From: Bifidobacteriaceae bacterium
GTDB lineage: Bacteria > Actinomycetota > Actinomycetes > Actinomycetales > WQXJ01
Direction: 5' to 3'
DNA: 26,199 bases
Assembly (NCBI GenBank): GCA_031279575.1
Contig: JAITIG010000038.1
Span: 1 to 26,199 of the forward strand
Below are positions 24,436 through 26,199 of this stretch, in pieces (the stretch's first letter is position 1; each line of letters opens with the position of its first letter). Below the pieces are notes generated by a model. It did not search any database, was not told where the DNA came from, and saw only the letters and a program-made list of their open reading frames with translations. The position numbers and the translations under genes were made by a program.

Positions 24436-26199
24436 TTACCAGCCGTTGCCGATTTGCTGTTTGGCGCGGAAGCGGCCGTTGCCGCGCCCTTGGTAGAGGT
24501 AGAGGTTGCGGGTGGCTTGGTCGAGGCCGACTATGTCTGCCAGGTGGTCGCCGGTCAGGTCGGCGCCGGCGGCCAGTTGGAAGGTGTTCCAGCCGTTGCC
24601 GCATTTGATTTTCATGGCGAACCGCCCGTTGCCGCGCCCGTGGTAGCAGTACAGGTCCCCGGCGGGGTCGATGCCGAGGATGTCGCCGCGCCCGTCGCCG
24701 TTGAGGTCCCCGGCGGCCAGCAGCTGCCAGCCGGTCCACCCGTTGCCGACCTGCTTCTTCATCGCGAAGCTGGCGCCGCGCCAGGCGTAGAGGTAGAGCA
24801 GCCCCTGGGCGTCGATGCCGAGCAGGTCGGGCAGCCCGTCCCCGGTCAGGTCCCCGGCCGGGATGGCCTGGAAGGTGGTCCACCCGTTGCCGAGCCTGGC
24901 CGGGGCGCCCGACAGCTTGCCGCCCCCCGCGCCGGCCCAGCGCCACAGGTCGCCGTTGGCGTCGATGCCGGCCAGGTCGCCCCGCCCGTCCCCGGACCAG
25001 TCGCCCGGCGCGAACAGCCGGTAGCCGCCGAACCCGGCGCCGGTCAAAACCCGCCCCCCCAGCTTGGGGCCCGCCAGCGCCGGATAGGTCCACACCCGGC
25101 CCGCCGCGTCCAACCCCACCACCTCGCCGCGCCCATCCCCCGTCACATCAGCCGACAACAACACCTGCGCAAAAGGCGAAACCGGGCTGATGGGCGCGGC
25201 CGCCTGGCCGCCGCTGATCTTGAAGTGGGCGGATTTCAAACCGAAGGCGGCGCGGATGGCCTCGGCGCCGCTGATGGTCTTGGAGGCGCCGGCCGAGGAT
25301 TTGGCCACAATGGTCTTGGCGCTGCCGCCTTGGGTGGTGGCCGTGATGGTGGCGCTGGCGACATCGGCCAACCCGAAGATGGCCCGCATCTGGGCTTGCG
25401 TCTTGGTCGCGGTCCAGGCTTTGACCGAGTCCGGGACGCCGGCCGCCACCGACCACGGGTCCGCCTTGGAGATCAGGTAGGGCAGGGCGGAGGACCAGAT
25501 CTCGGCCGAGGCCTCGCTCGCCCCCCCGTTGGCCGCGCTGTACGATGCCGTGATCGGACTGCCGCCGTACAGCACCAGGCTGCCGCTGGTGGCGCTGGGG
25601 GAGGTGGCGTTGACCGCTGCCACCCACTTGGCGCCCCAGGTGGCCTCGACCTCCTTCGAGCGGCCCACGTATGCCTGCGAACGGGTATCGGAGTAAACCT
25701 CGCAGTTGCAGGAATCTTTCAGAGTTTGCTTGGCGGCATAGGTGCGTGCGGCGCAAGCCTGGGCCTGGAGCGCGGCGGCCTGCCAGGACGAGGGCACCTC
25801 GCCCAGGCCGTAAATGTAGTCGCGGGCCAGCCCCAAGGTCGCGATGAGGTTGACTTTGCCGCCGATCACGGTGGCGGTCATGGTGCCGCGGCAATAGCCG
25901 GAGGAGCCGGCCGCGGCGTTGTCGACTGTGACGTAGCCGGTGCAGTTCGAGGCGCCGTTCCAGGCCAGCGCGAACGAGGCCGCGGTGCGGTCCGCCCCCA
26001 CCCCGGAGGCTTTGACCTGCCCGCCTGAAACGGTGAAGGCGACCACCGCGCCCTTGGCCGCGGCGGTGGCCGAGCCGCCCGCGCTGAGCGTGCCGGCCGC
26101 CCCGGCGAAGCGCACCACCACGCTGGCGCTTTGGATCAGTTGGACCCGGATGGAGCCGACGGCGCGGTTGGCGATGGTGGTGCCGGGGTAGTAGAAGCC
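24436..26199 (-). CDS. SpoIID/LytB-domain protein with C-terminal FG-GAP repeats (5' end outside window)
   Basis: The visible 587 residues are open to the right edge; the TAA is at 24438-24436. The N-terminal half is a SpoIID/LytB domain: GFYYPGTTIANRAVGSIRV, then YGLGEVPSSWQAAALQAQACAARTYA, where the Glu of GEVP matches the catalytic residue of SpoIID lytic transglycosylases. CNCEVYSDTRSQAYVG and YSAANGGASEASAEIW follow. Cysteine pairs suggest an exported protein. The C-terminal ~235 residues hold five FG-GAP/VCBS-type repeats with calcium-loop motifs (DVTGDGRGE, DWSGDGRGD, DLTGDGLPD, DLNGDGRGD, DLTGDHLAD). The protein ends abruptly at IGNGW, the point where the other repeats continue. Likely role: surface glycan cleavage or binding. 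The signal peptide would lie outside the window. Confidence 0.9.
   Translation of the reverse strand, partial: GFYYPGTTIANRAVGSIRVQLIQSASVVVRFAGAAGTLSAGGSATAAAKGAVVAFTVSGGQVKASGVGADRTAASFALAWNGASNCTGYVTVDNAAAGSSGYCRGTMTATVIGGKVNLIATLGLARDYIYGLGEVPSSWQAAALQAQACAARTYAAKQTLKDSCNCEVYSDTRSQAYVGRSKEVEATWGAKWVAAVNATSPSATSGSLVLYGGSPITASYSAANGGASEASAEIWSSALPYLISKADPWSVAAGVPDSVKAWTATKTQAQMRAIFGLADVASATITATTQGGSAKTIVAKSSAGASKTISGAEAIRAAFGLKSAHFKISGGQAAAPISPVSPFAQVLLSADVTGDGRGEVVGLDAAGRVWTYPALAGPKLGGRVLTGAGFGGYRLFAPGDWSGDGRGDLAGIDANGDLWRWAGAGGGKLSGAPARLGNGWTTFQAIPAGDLTGDGLPDLLGIDAQGLLYLYAWRGASFAMKKQVGNGWTGWQLLAAGDLNGDGRGDILGIDPAGDLYCYHGRGNGRFAMKIKCGNGWNTFQLAAGADLTGDHLADIVGLDQATRNLYLYQGRGNGRFRAKQQIGNGW

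Noticed and set aside
23929..26028. 699-codon plus-strand ORF across the VanZ-like gene and antisense to the SpoIID/FG-GAP gene
   Set aside because: The VanZ signature is in a different frame, and the rest mirrors the repeats of the minus-strand protein.

Overview
The window is very GC-rich (by eye about 70% or more) and tightly packed. Its genes often overlap by 1 or 4 nt (ATGA, TGATG), it uses GTG and TTG starts, and several promoters look leaderless. The gene content includes ilvBNC-leuB-ilvE with citramalate synthase, a SpoIID/FG-GAP protein and a DppC-DppD fusion. Together these point to an actinomycete (Actinomycetota). No rRNA, tRNA, CRISPR array, transposase or phage gene was seen, so this looks like ordinary chromosome.

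Layout. (1) 1-4708, plus strand: a branched-chain amino acid operon, ilvB (5' end outside the window), ilvN, ilvC, leuB and ilvE, closed by a strong GC hairpin. (2) 4885-6560: a two-gene ABC module (ATPase with degenerate motifs, plus an ABC-2 type permease) lying between ilvE and cimA. (3) 6571-8349: cimA behind a promoter, a short leader peptide rich in Val/Ile/Thr codons, and mutually exclusive hairpins ending in a U-tract terminator. I read this as a ribosome-mediated attenuator. (4) 8309-12554: a luciferase-like flavin monooxygenase (minus strand, tail-to-tail overlap with cimA), an ATP-grasp ligase, and a second ABC export pair with candidate operators upstream. (5) 12555-15006: two copies of a 52-bp palindromic repeat, a metallo-beta-lactamase-fold hydrolase, and a tyrosine phenol-lyase/tryptophanase family enzyme with unusual active-site substitutions. 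(6) 23801 down to 15021, minus strand: a compact operon of peptide-binding lipoprotein, permease, permease-ATPase fusion, second ATPase, cytoplasmic S12 serine hydrolase and dipeptide epimerase, with mutM just downstream. (7) 23937-26199: a VanZ-like membrane protein (plus) and a SpoIID/LytB-domain protein with FG-GAP repeats (minus, running off the right edge).

How the parts work together. The ilv/leu genes and CimA supply Val, Leu and Ile. CimA gives a threonine-deaminase-independent route to 2-oxobutyrate, and its leader codes for Val, Ile, Ile and Thr, so end-product control is likely. The minus-strand operon looks like a complete pathway to import short peptides, cleave them and epimerise dipeptides. 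That arrangement would suit salvage of D-amino-acid-containing peptides such as cell-wall fragments. The substrate is inferred, not shown.

The most interesting observations are the cimA attenuator, the peptide uptake and epimerisation operon, the altered lyase active site, a recurring TANNNT-N6-start leaderless layout, the paired 52-bp palindromes, and the two candidate operators upstream of the second ABC pair.
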